From NCBI GenBank assembly GCA_024809215.1, contig JANUBW010000013.1, positions 62,001-126,000 of the forward strand: a stretch of 64,000 bases of DNA, given 5' to 3'. Origin of the DNA: Niastella sp. OAS944. GTDB lineage: Bacteria; Bacteroidota; Bacteroidia; Chitinophagales; Chitinophagaceae. Shown here one piece after another: positions 18,954 to 28,623 of this stretch (the stretch's first letter is position 1; each line of letters starts with the position of its first letter). Under the pieces are notes generated by a model. It did no database searches, was not told where the DNA came from, and was given only the letters and a program-made list of their open reading frames with translations. Made by a program: the position numbers and the translations under genes.

Positions 18954-20015
18954 TTAAACCAACGAGGCCTGGCGGGTTATCCAGCTATTGTAGATTTCTC
19001 TGAATGTTGTTTCGAGATCCCTTGTAATATTCCAATTGGGATAATGTGCACGCATTTTACGCAAATCGCTGTAATAACAAATATGATCGCCAATTCTATT
19101 GGTTTCATCATATTTATATTTCATTTTTATACCTGATATCTTTTCAATTAACGCAAAAGCTTCCAGAATTGAACAGGTATTGTCTTTACCGCCACCTAAA
19201 TTATATACTTCACCTGAGCGAGGTGCTTTTATAAACTCTTCTATGAATCTTGCCACATCGTAGGAATGTATATTATCGCGCACCTGTTTTCCTTTGTAGC
19301 CGAACACGGTGTATGTTCTTTCTTCCAGGTTACAACGTATTAAATAGCTTAAAAAACCGTGTAATTCAACGCCACTATGATTGGGACCGGTTAAGCAACC
19401 GCCACGTAAACAACAGGTTGGCATGCCAAAATACCGGCCATACTCCTGCACCATAACATCTGCAGCTACTTTCGAGGCGCCAAAAAGGGAGTGTTTACTT
19501 TGGTCTATTGTAAAGGTTTCCGGTATACCAAATTCATATGCTGTATCACTATAATCCCAACGGGTGTCCAGTTCTTTCATGGCAATGGAATTAGGAGCAT
19601 CTCCATACACTTTATTAGTACTCATGTGAACGAAAGGAATTTGAATACTATATCGTCTAACGGCTTCCAATAAGTTTAAAGTTCCCACAGCATTGGTATC
19701 AAAATCGTCAAATGGAATCGCCGCAGCTCTGTCGTGGCTAGGTTGCGCCGCAGTATGTACTACAGCATCGGGTTTAACAGTGGCAATTAATTGTATAACA
19801 CCTTCGCGGTTACGTATGTCCAGTTCGTGATGATGAAAATTGCCGATGGTTGTTTGCAATCTTTTTTGGTTCCAGCGAGTATCTCCCTGGACTCCAAAAA
19901 ACACAGCCCGCTGATTATTATCTACTCCATGGATTTCATAACCAAGGTTAGCGAAGTGCATGCATACTTCAGAACCTATAAGACCGGAAGAACCTGTTAC
20001 CAGTAACTTTGCCAT
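18954..20015 (-). CDS. CDP-paratose/tyvelose 2-epimerase-like SDR
   Basis: A 353-residue extended [15 protein letters not shown] (about 6-17) binds NAD(P), and [24 protein letters not shown] and [12 protein letters not shown] match the CDP-tyvelose epimerase subfamily. The usual YxxxK is replaced by FGASK (Phe at the Tyr position); I believe this is a subfamily feature rather than decay, since the rest is intact. It could act on a CDP-3,6-dideoxyhexose from the DdhA-C enzymes encoded at 25.5-31.5 kb, or on another nucleotide sugar. It lies between the fucosyltransferase gene and a DUF268 gene. Confidence 0.78.
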   Translation of the reverse strand: MAKLLVTGSSGLIGSEVCMHFANLGYEIHGVDNNQRAVFFGVQGDTRWNQKRLQTTIGNFHHHELDIRNREGVIQLIATVKPDAVVHTAAQPSHDRAAAIPFDDFDTNAVGTLNLLEAVRRYSIQIPFVHMSTNKVYGDAPNSIAMKELDTRWDYSDTAYEFGIPETFTIDQSKHSLFGASKVAADVMVQEYGRYFGMPTCCLRGGCLTGPNHSGVELHGFLSYLIRCNLEERTYTVFGYKGKQVRDNIHSYDVARFIEEFIKAPRSGEVYNLGGGKDNTCSILEAFALIEKISGIKMKYKYDETNRIGDHICYYSDLRKMRAHYPNWNITRDLETTFREIYNSWITRQASLV

Positions 20016-20039
20016 TTATAACTTGTTAACTTTTAAATA

Positions 20040-20801
20040 CTATTGTTTTTTAAACCAATAAAGTCCGCAGCTGTAATTTGCTTTTGTATAATCTTTAGGA
20101 TCTACGTTACGATGAAATTTACCTTCATCATCTACCACACTGAACTCTTGCAGCACCAGCTTATCTAATATCCGTAAAGGAGTAAGAGGAGACAGTATTC
20201 TTTGTGCATTAAATTCAACACGCTCCCTGCCTATAGGCATGCTTAAATATAAATTGCCATTTTTTGCAAGTATCCTGCTTAATTCCAGCACTGCATTTTC
20301 GAATCCCTTCGGGTCAATCTCGTCGCCATATCTCCCCAGGCCAATATGTTCTACCGTATGTAAACATGAAATAGAATGTATACTTGCTGTTTCGAATGGT
20401 AACGATAAAATGCTGCCTTGCACAAAGTGAAGGCCTTCCAAATCGAAATCGGGCTTACGGATGTCTACACATACTATCTTGCAGATAGCTGTAGCCTGGC
20501 CAACAAAGCCATCGAACCTGCTGCCTACATCATAATGAACATCAGCTCCATTATTTTTTAAAAGGCGAAGCGCCCATATATCCTGAAAGAAATAATGCCC
20601 GCCTCCTGATTGGGTATCGTGATTAGGCAGCTGTAAATAAGGCGCCAGGTACCGGTAGGTGGCATTACCACCCATACGCTTAAACCGTGCATACGATCTT
20701 AAATATTTTATGTAAGCGCCGGGAAGAGAAAATGGATGCTTGAGAAAAAAGTACCGAACAGGTTGAAATAATCTCCAGCTTCCTTTTATAAAGTCTGTCA
20801 T
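20040..20801 (-). CDS. DUF268 / class I methyltransferase-like protein
   Basis: A 253-residue cytoplasmic protein. HYDVGSRFDGFVGQA (about 97-111) resembles methyltransferase motif I, VCVDIRKPDF (about 117-126) the acidic ribose-binding strand, and SILSLPFETASIHSISCLHTVEHIGLGRYGD the later motifs, so it belongs to the DUF268/SAM-methyltransferase-like group. Such proteins are frequent in polysaccharide loci, where they may methylate sugars, but no activity is established to my knowledge. It abuts the glycosyltransferase gene at 20803, with one base between. Confidence 0.78.
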   Translation of the reverse strand: MTDFIKGSWRLFQPVRYFFLKHPFSLPGAYIKYLRSYARFKRMGGNATYRYLAPYLQLPNHDTQSGGGHYFFQDIWALRLLKNNGADVHYDVGSRFDGFVGQATAICKIVCVDIRKPDFDLEGLHFVQGSILSLPFETASIHSISCLHTVEHIGLGRYGDEIDPKGFENAVLELSRILAKNGNLYLSMPIGRERVEFNAQRILSPLTPLRILDKLVLQEFSVVDDEGKFHRNVDPKDYTKANYSCGLYWFKKQ

Positions 20802-20802
20802 A

Positions 20803-22023
20803 TTATTGTGCTAAAAATAATTTATTGCGTTCCAAATTTCCCATACAAAGATTATTTGCAAGTACACCGAAATTCTTTTCATATGAAAAATAGGTATCGC
20901 CTGTTTGCTTTATCCACATGGCCGCATTATATCGGGCATATTCATTTCTCAGACCACGCACCATTTCTTCAATGTCTTCCAGTTTGATAGTGGTTAAAAC
21001 CAATGGATATTTTTGTTGAAGCGCCCATTTCATGATAGCCGATTCTTCAGGTCCCCACATTAAAACAGGCAGCCCGGTAGCTGAATAGTCAACCATTTTG
21101 CTTGAAAAGTTATACCGGAAAGGAGTGCTGTCTTCAAAAGAATTGAGCATTATATTAACATCAACTTGCTGGTATAAAAATTCCTTAAGCTCTTCGGGAT
21201 GAACAAAACCGTTAATTGTTACATGGTCTTTACCAAGCCATTCCATTTTTTCCAAATGTGATTTATTAGCATCTGAAAAAATGGTCAACCGACAATTCTC
21301 TTTATATAACACCCCTGCCAACTGGTTCAACATGGTAACAAAACTGGCTGTATGCAACGAACCTGCGTAACAAAAATGCAGCGAGGGTTTCTTTTGTTTA
21401 ATTCTTTCTGGTACTGGCCGTGTGATATCGTTTATTCCCCGTGAAGGGTATAATATATCACCCTTTACCCCGAACAGACTGGCATAATATTCCTCCATAT
21501 TTGGGGAAATGCACATGCGAGATGTTGCATGCCGGTATGTCTTTTTAAACCCCTTTTTAAGCAACCAGTTCACCAGCGAGCCATGGCGTTCGGCTGTTAA
21601 AATGTCATCATGCAGGATCAAATGAAGCGGTAGCCTGCATTTTCTGGAAATAAAATATGCCTTTATCCAGGAAAATCTGAAAGTAACAGTGAGTATAACT
21701 TCGGGACGGAAATTGCAGATAATCTTCTTCTCTGCTTTTCCAATAAACAGTGAGTTTTTGAACTCTATTAAAGAACCTATAAAATAAAACCTGGTTCTTT
21801 TTAAGCGTGTTGCTAACCTGGATTTATTTTCAAAATACGTAACTTCCTTAATAGATCGTGCCTGGTTAACCGGGGTAGTTTGAACAATATATAAGTTTTC
21901 TTTAGGATAATTTTCAAGCAGCCGGTATAATAATGTTGAACCGGCCGACATCAATTCCACTGCAACATCTGTTACAACTAAAACACGGGGCAAACTACGA
22001 TCCATTGCGCTTTTTAAATTCAT
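20803..22023 (-). CDS. GT-B glycosyltransferase, GT4-like
   Basis: A 406-residue protein with two Rossmann-like halves. The N-terminal half includes RPEVILTVTFRFSW; the C-terminal half has LHFCYAGSLHTASFVTMLN (about 222-240), DVNIMLNSFEDSTPFRYNFSSKM and DYSATGLPVLMWGPEES, the region where GT4 enzymes bind the nucleotide sugar. The E-x7-E motif is not clear, so the family assignment is weaker than for its neighbours. It probably contributes one linkage to the EPS repeat. No signal peptide or membrane helix is seen. Confidence 0.78.
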   Translation of the reverse strand: MNLKSAMDRSLPRVLVVTDVAVELMSAGSTLLYRLLENYPKENLYIVQTTPVNQARSIKEVTYFENKSRLATRLKRTRFYFIGSLIEFKNSLFIGKAEKKIICNFRPEVILTVTFRFSWIKAYFISRKCRLPLHLILHDDILTAERHGSLVNWLLKKGFKKTYRHATSRMCISPNMEEYYASLFGVKGDILYPSRGINDITRPVPERIKQKKPSLHFCYAGSLHTASFVTMLNQLAGVLYKENCRLTIFSDANKSHLEKMEWLGKDHVTINGFVHPEELKEFLYQQVDVNIMLNSFEDSTPFRYNFSSKMVDYSATGLPVLMWGPEESAIMKWALQQKYPLVLTTIKLEDIEEMVRGLRNEYARYNAAMWIKQTGDTYFSYEKNFGVLANNLCMGNLERNKLFLAQ

Positions 22024-22038
22024 TTTTCTATTAAATCC

Positions 22039-22926
22039 TTACAACATCAAGGTACATTCCTGAATAGCCTGCTTTGAATATTTGCTGTATTTAACAGGTT
22101 TCAATGTTTTTAGAACCTCTCCATTATTATAGGGCTTACCTGTTAACTTGAAATATACCTTAAGCAATGTGTGTTTTACACCACTGGCTTTCGTTGCACT
22201 GTCTTCACAAACCTGTTTATACAAATCCGTACGTTCAGGAGCGTATTGGTCGTATATTTTAACAAATTCCGATTGTCTTTTTTTTCCACCGTGGCTGCTT
22301 TTGTGATTGGGATGCGCCCTGTACATTGATAAACATTCTTGAATAGCAATAAATGGCACGCCGCATTGTTTCGCCCGCAAAAACCATTGCCAGTCAAGCC
22401 CAAAATGCAGTTCCTCAGTGAGGTAACCTACTTTTTCGAAGGTAGCTTTTGACCAGAAAGACGAGGGCTGAATAATAAAATCCACGTGCTGCAGGGAATA
22501 TAGCCGTGCTGCTTCTACTACGTTGCTGCCAATTGCCTCAACGCCATCATTTGCATATTTAAAATGTATGCAGTTGCCAAAATAAATAGCGCTGTTGTTT
22601 TCTTTCATTTTGGCGGCCATGATATACAATGCACCCGGCATAAACATATCGTCGCTATTCAACCAGCAGAAAATGTCACCGGTGGCTTTTTTAAACCCTT
22701 TGTTGATGGCTTCAGCCTGCCCGCCATCTTTTTCACTTACCCAATATGATATTTTTGATTCATATTTTTTAATGATGGAAACGGTATTATCAGTACTTCC
22801 ACCATCGATAACGATGTATTCAAGATTAGGATAATTTTGCCCGATAACAGACAATATGGTTTCTTCTATAAACTGTCCCTGATTATAGGAAGGCGTGATA
22901 ACTGATATTTTGGGAAAGTCTGTCAT
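22039..22926 (-). CDS. Family 2 glycosyltransferase
   Basis: A 295-residue GT-A enzyme. ISVITPSYNQGQFIEETI opens the fold, YIVIDGGSTDNTVSII (about 37-52) and NSDD in FCWLNSDDMFMPGA (about 86-99) are the donor-binding motifs, and LDWQWFLRAKQCGVPF (about 176-191) is the acceptor-side loop. It is close to WcaA-like transferases at the N-terminus. It lies 8 bp before the GT8-like gene and 15 bp after the GT-B gene, within the continuous minus-strand operon. Specificity unknown. Confidence 0.91.
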   Translation of the reverse strand: MTDFPKISVITPSYNQGQFIEETILSVIGQNYPNLEYIVIDGGSTDNTVSIIKKYESKISYWVSEKDGGQAEAINKGFKKATGDIFCWLNSDDMFMPGALYIMAAKMKENNSAIYFGNCIHFKYANDGVEAIGSNVVEAARLYSLQHVDFIIQPSSFWSKATFEKVGYLTEELHFGLDWQWFLRAKQCGVPFIAIQECLSMYRAHPNHKSSHGGKKRQSEFVKIYDQYAPERTDLYKQVCEDSATKASGVKHTLLKVYFKLTGKPYNNGEVLKTLKPVKYSKYSKQAIQECTLML

Positions 22927-22934
22927 GTCGGATG

Positions 22935-23936
22935 TTAAATATTAGCTAAGGCAGTTCTAAAGTTTTTTGGCAAAGCTCTGAGCGTGCGAATAGCCATTCT
23001 TTTTAAAAGTGGCTTCTTTTTCCATTTCTGTTGCAGGTATTGTTCACGCTTCAATATATAAGAGCACTTGAGAGGTGAATAAAAAAGGTATCCTGCGGCT
23101 TTTAACTCGTCGTTATAACCCTTATACAACTGAACCAAATCAGGGCGGTCTTTCATGTAAAACCTGTTATAATAGTGTACAGGTAGTTCACCGGTATCTA
23201 TCCTGAAGGAGCTGAAGTGAAAGAATTTCAGGGTGTTTGTTCCGTTTATAATTATTTCATTATTGCTGTAGGTTAAATAACGCTCGTGTAAATTCCAGGG
23301 CGCCATATTACACCCGTTGTCGTTTAACACACAAACATCCCTGAAAAAAACAGGAACAAGGTTGATATATAACTGATCTACATAAAGCCCATATTGCACC
23401 GACGAATAGCCCTGCTCATAGGTGCGTTCCTTCCACCAGCTTATAAATTTGTTTGACTCTTCTGTAACACGAATCGCAACAAAGCCAAGATTATAAATAC
23501 CAAAATTTAAAAAAGTGTTTTCACCAGGTGATTTACCATCGAGCGGAATAGGTGTATAAATATGTGGCGTTAAAACTATCGAGCCGTTTTCAAGCGCCGA
23601 TTGAATGGTAGTAAGCGGTGAATAGATCTTGATATCCGGATCGAGGTAAATAATTTGTTGTTCTTTGCGTTCATTGGCCAGATATTCGAATATGCGTGGC
23701 TTTATACAGGTATTTAACTCAACAATATCGTATTTAATGATCAGCTCGTGCAGTTTAGGTTCCACCTCATGTATAGGCAGTACCTCAAACGGGATAGTGC
23801 TATAATCAACAGCAGTGGTACGCTCATCAACAAGCACAACTACAAAGCCGGCCCCGGGATGGTGTTTTGCAATTGAGTTACCAAGCACTGTAGCCTGCGC
23901 CAGGTAGTTATTAGAACAAATGGTAAAAAATATCAC
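22935..23936 (-). CDS. GT8-like nucleotide-diphospho-sugar transferase
   Basis: A 333-residue GT-A type enzyme. It starts IFFTICSNNYLAQATVLGNSIAKHH, the opening of GT8-like transferases, and has the DxD metal motif in IIYLDPDIKIYSPL (about 95-108). Later motifs FLNFGIYNLGFVAI and LYVDQLYINLVPVFF match the family pattern in which a conserved Asp/Gln follows. It should be a retaining transferase acting in the cytoplasm. The start is a GTG at 23936; no ATG is suitably placed. Sugar and linkage are not known. Confidence 0.8.
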   Translation of the reverse strand: MIFFTICSNNYLAQATVLGNSIAKHHPGAGFVVVLVDERTTAVDYSTIPFEVLPIHEVEPKLHELIIKYDIVELNTCIKPRIFEYLANERKEQQIIYLDPDIKIYSPLTTIQSALENGSIVLTPHIYTPIPLDGKSPGENTFLNFGIYNLGFVAIRVTEESNKFISWWKERTYEQGYSSVQYGLYVDQLYINLVPVFFRDVCVLNDNGCNMAPWNLHERYLTYSNNEIIINGTNTLKFFHFSSFRIDTGELPVHYYNRFYMKDRPDLVQLYKGYNDELKAAGYLFYSPLKCSYILKREQYLQQKWKKKPLLKRMAIRTLRALPKNFRTALANI

Positions 23937-23981
23937 GTTAAAAATTAGTGTGCTTGCTTTTAAATGCTGCGAGCAGGGGTT

Positions 23982-24596
23982 TTATAATGATTTCAAAATT
24001 TTAGCCGGAATGCCGGCAATTACGCTATTTGGAGGAACGCTTTTTGTAACCACGGCATTTGCGCCTATAATAGAATTTTTACCAATGGTAACATCAGGCA
24101 TAATACATACACCTTCCCCAATCCAAACATTATCTTCTATTATTACAGGCCCTTTAGAAAATAGCTTTCTTTTCGTCGGTGGTATCATTTTTAACTCTTC
24201 ATTGATTTCTCCATGAAAATGATCTGAAATATAAACACGGCTTGCTAACAACACGTTGTTACCTATTGTGACTTTATTGATGCATCCAATGTGGCAATCA
24301 GAATTGAAACACACATTATCACCAATAATCAATTCGGGCTTGAATTTCTGACCTTCATATTCATCCCATGCTTCTAACCTCAGGTTAAATAAAGCACTGA
24401 AATTACTTCCTATACTTATATACTGCGGCTTCTTTATCATATAAGGCTCCATTATAAAATAAGGGTCGCCAAATGACTTAAATGATCGCCTTAGTTTATC
24501 GATCTCCTCTTTCTCAAGCTTCACATAAGCCGGATGGTGCACAATCCGATATACAAGTTTTGCGATTTGCTTTATGAAAAAAGACTTAATGCCCAT
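23982..24596 (-). CDS. Hexapeptide-repeat acyltransferase
   Basis: A 204-residue left-handed beta-helix acyltransferase. Hexapeptide repeats span about residues 60-200, with YISDHFHGEINEE (about 131-143) holding the probable catalytic His, and the usual ending WIGEGVCIMPDVTIGKNSIIGANAVVTKSVPPNSVIAGIPAKIL in this family order. It should O-acetylate an EPS sugar. Its start overlaps the end of the GT2 gene at 24572 by 25 bp, implying translational coupling. It is one of four such acyltransferases in the operon, so the polymer is probably heavily acylated. Confidence 0.86.
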   Translation of the reverse strand: MGIKSFFIKQIAKLVYRIVHHPAYVKLEKEEIDKLRRSFKSFGDPYFIMEPYMIKKPQYISIGSNFSALFNLRLEAWDEYEGQKFKPELIIGDNVCFNSDCHIGCINKVTIGNNVLLASRVYISDHFHGEINEELKMIPPTKRKLFSKGPVIIEDNVWIGEGVCIMPDVTIGKNSIIGANAVVTKSVPPNSVIAGIPAKILKSL

Positions 24597-25498
24597 TTTT
24601 TATTTAAAACATATTTTCTCCAAAAAATAGGATACCTCCAAAAACTTTTTCCCATTTCATATAAAAACACAACGCTGTTCATTTTAAAAACAGTAACGTT
24701 GTTATAATAGTATACAAAAAAACTGTCTAATAAATTGGTATTTACAATAGTCTTCAACTGCTTATTATAACCCTGTTTTACAAAGTCATTCATTATGCGA
24801 TTGAAATTGTGTGCAAAAACTTTTACAAGACTATACCCACCAGTATTATTTCCCTGGCAGATCAACAACTCATTATCAATAATGATATTTTTTTCAGCAT
24901 GAAAAAGGGCGGGTATGGTCCAGCCAAGTTGAACCAGATTTGTATCTAAAAATTTTGAACTATTAATATTCAGATCTGTAACAACTGCTTTGTTTACAAT
25001 GTTACCAGTAATAAAAGTAATCCAGTAATGAACTTTGCCCAGGAACGCTGAATTGTTAGTATCCTCACTCCAATTGAGTTTGGATACGGGTGCAGGCGTA
25101 TATTCGTCAGGATTAAGCATCCACTTACTGCGGATATAACAAATTCCCACAGTAGGGTTTTGTGTCAGAATCTCTATTATCTGCGGTAAGCTACCCGGAA
25201 CCAAATAATCGTCGTCCCCCATTATCCATACAAATCTTCCCTTTGCACGCTCATAACATTGTACAATATTTTTATCTACGCCAATATTTGTTTCGTTTTT
25301 AATATACGAAATGACAAGACCCTGTTGTATGTATTTATTTACAACTTCAGTAGTTGCATCGGAAGAACAGTTATCAGATATGATTATTTCGACCTTCCCT
25401 CCGGCATCATTAATTTGGCCCAGTAGATAATAAAGAGACCTTTCTAAAAACGTACACCTATTGTAAGTTGGGATTGCTATAGTTAATAAGGGCTCCAT
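24572..25498 (-). CDS. Family 2 glycosyltransferase
   Basis: A 308-residue GT-A transferase. LTIAIPTYNRCTFLERSL opens the fold; IIISDNCSSDATTEVV (about 39-54) and the DDD motif in RFVWIMGDDDYLVPGS (about 88-103) are diagnostic. The region resembles abequosyl- and other dideoxyhexosyl-type transferases in O-antigen loci in general layout, which is interesting given the adjacent CDP-dideoxysugar genes, but I cannot establish that specificity. It is the glycosyltransferase closest to ddhC (27 bp away), making it the best candidate to use the CDP-sugar. Confidence 0.87.
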   Translation of the reverse strand: MEPLLTIAIPTYNRCTFLERSLYYLLGQINDAGGKVEIIISDNCSSDATTEVVNKYIQQGLVISYIKNETNIGVDKNIVQCYERAKGRFVWIMGDDDYLVPGSLPQIIEILTQNPTVGICYIRSKWMLNPDEYTPAPVSKLNWSEDTNNSAFLGKVHYWITFITGNIVNKAVVTDLNINSSKFLDTNLVQLGWTIPALFHAEKNIIIDNELLICQGNNTGGYSLVKVFAHNFNRIMNDFVKQGYNKQLKTIVNTNLLDSFFVYYYNNVTVFKMNSVVFLYEMGKSFWRYPIFWRKYVLNKKWALSLFS

Positions 25499-25525
25499 TC
25501 AAATTTCTGTTGATAACGTTGCTGG

Positions 25526-26833
25526 TTATTTTGCTTTTAAAAAAGTATCTATCTGCTCCTGCATATAATCATAATGCTCTTCCTGCAATCCCGGCCATAC
25601 ACCTAGCCAAAACGCGTCGTTCATTACCTTATCGGTATTGTCAAGCGTATTTAATATTCTATATCTGGAATTTTTATAAGCCGCTTGTTTAATCAAATTG
25701 CCACCAAACAACAACCTTGTGCCAATCTTATTGGCTTCCAGATGCTGTACCAGTTCATTCCTGTTTATTTTAGCTCCGTCGCGGATAGTAATAAGAAATC
25801 CAAACCAACTTGGGTCTGAATTAGGCGTTGCCTCGGGAAGAATAAAATGCTCTTCAAAGGGCTTTAACTTATTACGTAACATCTCAAAGTTTTCACGGCG
25901 GCGGGCGATGAAATGATCTACTTTTTTTAACTGGCTCACACCGATCGCAGCCTGCATATCGGTAGCTTTTAAGTTAAAGCCTATATGTGAGTACGTATAT
26001 TTATGATCATAACCAAATGGCATATCACCCACCTGCTGGCAAAAACGTTCACCACATGTATTGTCCTTACCAGGTTCACACCAGCAATCGCGGCCCCAAT
26101 CTCTGAAGCTTTCAGCTATTTTTTTCAATTTGGCATTGTTGATCAATACCGCGCCACCTTCACCCATGGTTATATGATGCGCAGGGTAAAATGAAACGGT
26201 AGCAAGATCTCCAAACGAGCCTGTTTTTTTGCCTTTGTAAGTAGCGCCTAATGAATCGCAATCATCCTCAATCACCCACAGGTTGTGTTTCTTGGCCACC
26301 TCCATCACTATATCTAAATTGAATGGATTTCCTAAAGTATGCGCTATAAAAATGGCCTTCGTTTTAGGTGTGATGGCAGATTCAATTTCTTCGGCCTTGA
26401 TATTATAAGTGGGAATATCTATGTCAAGAAAAACAGGAACACAACCAAATTGAATGATGGGGTTTACTGTTGTAGGAAATCCGGCAGCTACTGAAATAAC
26501 TTCATCGCCAGGCTTCAATGCCCGATCACCCAGTTTGGGCGAGGTTAATGTATAAAAAGCCAACAGGTTTGCAGATGAACCGGAGTTAACCAGCAAGGAG
26601 AACCGCGACCCAAAAAAGCGGGCAAGCTCTCTTTCAAATTGTGTGGCAAATCTTCCGGCAGTTAGCCATGCATCCAGCACAGATTCTACTCCCATCATAA
26701 TGTCTTGCTCATCAATGATCTTTCCTGTTACAGGTATATAGTGTTCGCCAGGAATAATTTGCCGTTGTAATTTCTGCCTTAGCTTTTCCTGAGCCTCTTG
26801 TGTTAGTATTGAACTTTGAATGGTTGACGACAT
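25526..26833 (-). CDS. ddhC: CDP-4-keto-6-deoxyglucose-3-dehydrase (DdhC/RfbH, E1)
   Basis: A 435-residue PMP- and [2Fe-2S]-dependent dehydrase that removes the C3 hydroxyl of CDP-4-keto-6-deoxyglucose. The aminotransferase-fold lysine is replaced by His in [15 protein letters not shown], the hallmark of E1. The iron-sulfur ligands are present with exact spacing C-x57-C-x1-C-x7-C: first Cys in EDDCDSLG, then [15 protein letters not shown]. The reaction normally needs the flavin/iron-sulfur reductase DdhD (E3), which is not in this window. It follows the YerE-like gene by 37 bp. All motifs are intact. Confidence 0.94.
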   Translation of the reverse strand: MSSTIQSSILTQEAQEKLRQKLQRQIIPGEHYIPVTGKIIDEQDIMMGVESVLDAWLTAGRFATQFERELARFFGSRFSLLVNSGSSANLLAFYTLTSPKLGDRALKPGDEVISVAAGFPTTVNPIIQFGCVPVFLDIDIPTYNIKAEEIESAITPKTKAIFIAHTLGNPFNLDIVMEVAKKHNLWVIEDDCDSLGATYKGKKTGSFGDLATVSFYPAHHITMGEGGAVLINNAKLKKIAESFRDWGRDCWCEPGKDNTCGERFCQQVGDMPFGYDHKYTYSHIGFNLKATDMQAAIGVSQLKKVDHFIARRRENFEMLRNKLKPFEEHFILPEATPNSDPSWFGFLITIRDGAKINRNELVQHLEANKIGTRLLFGGNLIKQAAYKNSRYRILNTLDNTDKVMNDAFWLGVWPGLQEEHYDYMQEQIDTFLKAK

Positions 26834-26870
26834 TGTATGTTATTTCTTAATCAAAACTTTTTATATCCCT

Positions 26871-28589
26871 TTAAGTTCCTTCCATATCAATCGGTTTCGA
26901 AAACGGTTCCATTTCTGTAATGGGTTTTCCAAACGCAATTTTAGGGTAGGTATTAGTATGTGGATCAATCATCACCTGCAACAATACCGGCTTACTGGCA
27001 TTTGCATCATTCCACATCCACTTTATAGCATCTTCTATTTCATGTTCATCTGAAACTGTTTTTGCACTTATACCATATCCTTCGGCCACTTTTTGAAAGT
27101 CAGGCGCACTATAACCCCAATAAGTAGACTGGTACCTCGATTCAAAATAGCTATCCTGGAACTGCCTGATCATTCCCAGGTTCTTATTGTTCATTACCAC
27201 AATTTTTACAGGCAGTTGATTGCGAACAATTGTTTGTAACTCCTGGATGTTGATTTGCATGCAACCATCGCCCACTATTGTTACAACCGGCTTTACTCCA
27301 AGTGCGAATGACGCACCAATGCTTGCCGGCAAAGCAAAGCCCATAGCGCCCATACCAGCCGAAGTCAGGAACAACTGGTCTTTGGTAACTTCTATTGACT
27401 GAGCAGCCCACATTTGATGACTTCCCACATCAACCAGATACGCACCTGCTTTGTCGCTATTTTTTGACAGCAGGTGATTAAATTTATTAGGATTGATCGT
27501 ACTTACAGACAACTCTTTTGTATCGGGCCATTTATCTTTTAACTCCCAGATCTTTTCGAACCACTCTGTTTTTTTTGTAAAACTAACTTCACTTGAATGT
27601 TTACAGAATGAAACAAAGAAATCTTTTACATCAGCCACTACCGGATGGCAGCCTTTAATCCTATTGTTAATTTCGCCAGGGTCACAATCAATATGGAAAA
27701 TTGTCTTTGACTCAAAATACTTTGCGTCTGCGCCGGTTTGCCTGATATCTAATCTGCTTCCGGCAACAATAAGCAGATCACTTTCACCCAATGCAATATT
27801 CGCCCACCTGTTTCCATAACTGCCAATGAAGCCAATCCGAAAAGGATGATCATATTCTATAGCATCTACGGCCAACAATGAGGTTACTACCGGTATTTGG
27901 GTTTTTGCAATAAACGCACGCATCTCTTCTATCGCAAATCCTGCCCTAACGCCGCGCCCTACCAACAACAAAGGTCTTTTTGCCTGCTGAATGGCTTCTG
28001 TTATTTTATCAAGGTCTGTGGCATTTAATACAGTGGGCGTTTTGTCTTTCTTCGTTATCTCCGGCGCTTCTATCTGGCATCGCTGCACATCCATTGGGAT
28101 ATCGATCAACACAGGCCCGGGTCTTCCTTCCGTTGCAAGTTTAAATGCTTCTTCTAAAATGGCAGGGATCTGATGCTCATCTTTCACCAGATAAGCGGCT
28201 TTTGTTATCGGCCTGGCCATCGCTACAATATCGGTTTCCTGAAAACCCAGTTGCCGTATTGGTCTATCGCCCTTTTGTTCGTGACGGTTAACCTGCCCGG
28301 TTATAAAAATGGCAGGTATAGAGTCGAAATAACAACTACCAATTCCCGTTAACAGGTTGGTAGCGCCGGGACCGCTGGTGGCAAGTGCAATACCAGGCAA
28401 TCCTGTTATTCTGCCATAAGCATCTGCAGCAAATGATGCACCCTGCTCGTGGTGCATGGTAATGATATGAACTTTTGTTTTTTGTCCAATGGAATCCAGT
28501 AAATGGGTGATCATTCCGCCAGACAATTCAAAAATATATTCAATACCTTTTCGCTCGATAAAATAGGCTATGTAATCAGAGACTTTCAT
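26871..28589 (-). CDS. YerE-like TPP-dependent flavoenzyme (acetolactate synthase fold)
   Basis: A 572-residue thiamine-diphosphate enzyme with three domains: Pyr (about 1-170, catalytic Glu in MHHEQGASFAADAYGR), central (about 190-330) and PP (about 365-550, motif GDGCMQIN ... VMNN binding Mg and TPP). By fold it could be annotated acetolactate synthase. Its position between an SDR and ddhC, with ddhA and ddhB nearby, argues for YerE, which transfers a two-carbon unit from pyruvate to C4 of CDP-3,6-dideoxy-4-keto-hexose in yersiniose synthesis. No ilvN-type small subunit or ilvC is adjacent, which also disfavors branched-chain amino acid synthesis. Confidence 0.82.
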   Translation of the reverse strand: MKVSDYIAYFIERKGIEYIFELSGGMITHLLDSIGQKTKVHIITMHHEQGASFAADAYGRITGLPGIALATSGPGATNLLTGIGSCYFDSIPAIFITGQVNRHEQKGDRPIRQLGFQETDIVAMARPITKAAYLVKDEHQIPAILEEAFKLATEGRPGPVLIDIPMDVQRCQIEAPEITKKDKTPTVLNATDLDKITEAIQQAKRPLLLVGRGVRAGFAIEEMRAFIAKTQIPVVTSLLAVDAIEYDHPFRIGFIGSYGNRWANIALGESDLLIVAGSRLDIRQTGADAKYFESKTIFHIDCDPGEINNRIKGCHPVVADVKDFFVSFCKHSSEVSFTKKTEWFEKIWELKDKWPDTKELSVSTINPNKFNHLLSKNSDKAGAYLVDVGSHQMWAAQSIEVTKDQLFLTSAGMGAMGFALPASIGASFALGVKPVVTIVGDGCMQINIQELQTIVRNQLPVKIVVMNNKNLGMIRQFQDSYFESRYQSTYWGYSAPDFQKVAEGYGISAKTVSDEHEIEDAIKWMWNDANASKPVLLQVMIDPHTNTYPKIAFGKPITEMEPFSKPIDMEGT

Positions 28590-28623
28590 ATTGTTTTTTA
28601 TCGAATAATGGCAATTGATTGCC

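Noticed and set aside
26871-28589. Biosynthetic acetolactate synthase (ilvB) for branched-chain amino acids
   Set aside because: No ilvN/ilvC neighbours, and it is embedded in a CDP-dideoxysugar module, so a YerE-like role is preferred, though fold alone cannot exclude IlvB.
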